A stretch of 7,403 nt of DNA from JBBRFH01 sp038224615. Its GTDB lineage: Bacteria; Planctomycetota; Phycisphaerae; Tepidisphaerales; Tepidisphaeraceae. The DNA lies in the NCBI GenBank assembly GCA_038224615.1, contig JBBRFH010000172.1, forward strand, positions 1 to 7,403. Direction: 5' to 3'. The translations under genes and the position numbers were made by a program. Positions within the stretch are counted from its first letter, which is position 1, and each line of letters begins with the position of its first letter. The notes under the pieces are model-generated. The model had not been told where the DNA came from. It worked only from the letters and a program-made list of their open reading frames with translations, and ran no database searches. Shown here piece after piece: positions 6,219-7,403 of this stretch.

Positions 6219-7403
6219 ATCGCGCTCCCCGGGTCGTCATCGACGCCATGCAGCAGGCCGCTGGTCGAGGCGGCGATTGCGGTCGCCAGCGCGCCCACTG
6301 TGAAGAGCCAGTAGTTCGCGAAAGCCTGTTTTCCAAACGCGAACAGCGGCAGGTAGATCGCCACGATCCCGAGCGCAAACCCGCCGGGCGTACGCGGCGC
6401 ACGCCACAGCACCAGTGCGATTCCCAGACCGGCGGCGGCAAATTCGATCATGGGCCAAGGCCGTTCTTCGGTCATGCGCAGGTAGTAGGAGGCGTAGCTG
6501 AGCGCGTCGGGCCGGAATGGATTGTGCAATTGCACCCACACCACGCCTTTCCAGAACGATGCCGGGTTCCAAAGCACCATCGGCAGCGTGACCGCCGCCC
6601 CGACGACGCCCGCGCGCCAGAGTACCGCCCATATTGCCCGTGGTCGCCACCCCGTGAGCAACGGCAACGCCGCAGCCGCCATGGGCATGTGCTGCTTCGA
6701 CACGAGCAGCAGTCCGAACACCCAGGGAAACCACCTCGGTCGATGCACGAGGCAGTACACCGTAGCCGCCAGGCAGCAGATGACGTAGGTCTCGGTCCAC
6801 GCGTTCTCGACGACCGCAAACGTCATCCCGGTAAACAGCAGCAGGCACGCCGCCAGGCGTCCGAACGGCTCGCGTCCGGCAAGGCCGATGAACAGTGCCG
6901 CAGCCTCGAGCGCGACGAGCCCCCCGTACCGCATATCGCCGGTGATCAGCCACGAGACGAAGCTCGGGTAAAAGCTCAGTGGCATGTATTGATAGCCGAA
7001 GTGAATCACCCCGTCGTATGAAATGCCCGGCGGATACAGGTAGGTATCCACGGCTCCGTAAATATTGGGAAACGTGATGGTGTACGGATTCACGCCGTGC
7101 GAAAACGCCTCACACGCCTTCTGGGCCTGCACCCAGACGTCGATGTACGGCGACGGCGAATAGTGGATCAGCCAGACGGCCAAAAGCGCATGCAACGTCA
7201 CCAGCAGCGGCATTGCCAGGCGCCGCGACGTTCCGCGGAGTCCGAATGCGCTGACGCCCAGGATCGCCAACGCCCCGAGGCACTGCTGAAACGGACGAAA
7301 GTTGCCGGTCGGAAACGCGTCAAGGTGCTGCAGTGGAAATCGCCCGAGCGCCCCCCACAGTTCCGCCGCGACCGCGATCAGCAGCAGCGGCGTGAGTGCG
7401 GTC
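6215..7403 (-). CDS. Polytopic GT-C-like membrane protein (putative glycosyltransferase), 5'-truncated
   Basis: A hydrophobic multi-pass protein of which the C-terminal 395 residues are visible. The frame is open to the right edge, so the true start is outside; the TTG at 7270 is internal, because a hydrophobic run lies upstream of it. Numbering from the first visible codon, the GT-C-like features are D88 in PYIDVW (loop after an early helix), HGVNPY (102-107), GYQYMP (136-141), ENAWTE (199-204) and SKQHMP (235-240), with roughly ten membrane segments across the visible part. The same order (acid, G-x-N-P-Y, Y-x-Y-x-P, E and K-x-x-x-P) occurs in the GT87-like protein at 3425-4756, so I infer a similar glycosyltransferase fold using a lipid-linked sugar. 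It ends in a polar tail and its TGA overlaps the ATG of the methyltransferase-GT2 fusion by 4 bp, indicating one operon and probably a shared pathway. An uncharacterised membrane protein without transferase activity cannot be excluded. Confidence 0.78.
   Translation of the reverse strand, partial: TALTPLLLIAVAAELWGALGRFPLQHLDAFPTGNFRPFQQCLGALAILGVSAFGLRGTSRRLAMPLLVTLHALLAVWLIHYSPSPYIDVWVQAQKACEAFSHGVNPYTITFPNIYGAVDTYLYPPGISYDGVIHFGYQYMPLSFYPSFVSWLITGDMRYGGLVALEAAALFIGLAGREPFGRLAACLLLFTGMTFAVVENAWTETYVICCLAATVYCLVHRPRWFPWVFGLLLVSKQHMPMAAAALPLLTGWRPRAIWAVLWRAGVVGAAVTLPMVLWNPASFWKGVVWVQLHNPFRPDALSYASYYLRMTEERPWPMIEFAAAGLGIALVLWRAPRTPGGFALGIVAIYLPLFAFGKQAFANYWLFTVGALATAIAASTSGLLHGVDDDPGSAI
6225..6230 (-). 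promoter_or_regulatory. Ribosome binding site inside the upstream gene
   Basis: Read on the minus strand, GGGGAG lies 6 nt before the ATG of the fusion gene and is embedded in the last codons of the membrane protein gene. Together with the ATGA stop/start overlap at 6215-6218 it indicates translational coupling of the two genes. Confidence 0.65.

Noticed and set aside
4743..6314. 523-codon open frame on the plus strand opposite the methyltransferase-GT2 fusion
   Set aside because: It is fully antisense to a protein with clear motifs in both domains, and its translation is a low-complexity Arg/Glu/Val/Ala mixture with no recognisable motif.
7268..7270. TTG as the start of the right-hand membrane protein
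   Set aside because: The frame stays open for 44 further codons to the window edge and encodes a hydrophobic, helix-like segment, so the gene most likely begins outside the window.

Overview
The window is about 7.4 kb of GC-rich (visibly above 60%), densely coding bacterial DNA. It holds six protein genes, four complete and two cut by the window edges. I see no RNA gene, mobile element, CRISPR array or long repeat. Taxonomy cannot be fixed from this stretch. High GC, a NuoG lacking the N7 cluster ligands, and many membrane glycosyltransferases next to FkbM-type methyltransferases would suit a planctomycete-like or similar environmental Gram-negative bacterium. That placement is a low-confidence inference.

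Layout. (1) 1-1357, minus strand: the N-terminal 452 codons of nuoG, the iron-sulfur subunit of respiratory complex I, running off the left edge. (2) 1358-1557: a 200-bp divergent intergenic region with the only AT-richer patch upstream of these genes, a weak promoter candidate and an imperfect hairpin. (3) 1558-4756, plus strand: a three-gene unit with gaps of 31 and 39 bp, comprising a class I SAM-dependent methyltransferase, an FkbM-family methyltransferase and a polytopic GT87 (DUF2029)-like glycosyltransferase. (4) 4749-7403, minus strand: a two-gene unit read toward the plus unit. It comprises a second polytopic GT-C-like membrane protein (5' end beyond the right edge) and, coupled through an ATGA overlap, a fusion of a class I methyltransferase to a GT2 glycosyltransferase of the dolichyl-phosphate-mannose-synthase type. 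The two units meet tail to tail with an 8-bp overlap of coding sequence.

How the genes may work together (inference): the five non-respiratory genes look like part of a locus for making and decorating a surface glycan or glycolipid. The GT2 domain resembles enzymes that load a sugar on a polyprenyl phosphate at the cytoplasmic face. GT-C enzymes such as the two multi-pass proteins commonly use such lipid-linked donors on the outer face. Three methyltransferase domains in five genes suggest O-methylated sugars. No substrate can be read from sequence. nuoG belongs to a separate process and is simply the divergent neighbour.

Nothing here is clearly an undescribed system. The points most worth a second look are the exact, spacing-preserved loss of all four N7 cluster ligands in NuoG, and the methyltransferase-GT2 fusion translationally coupled to a GT-C protein.
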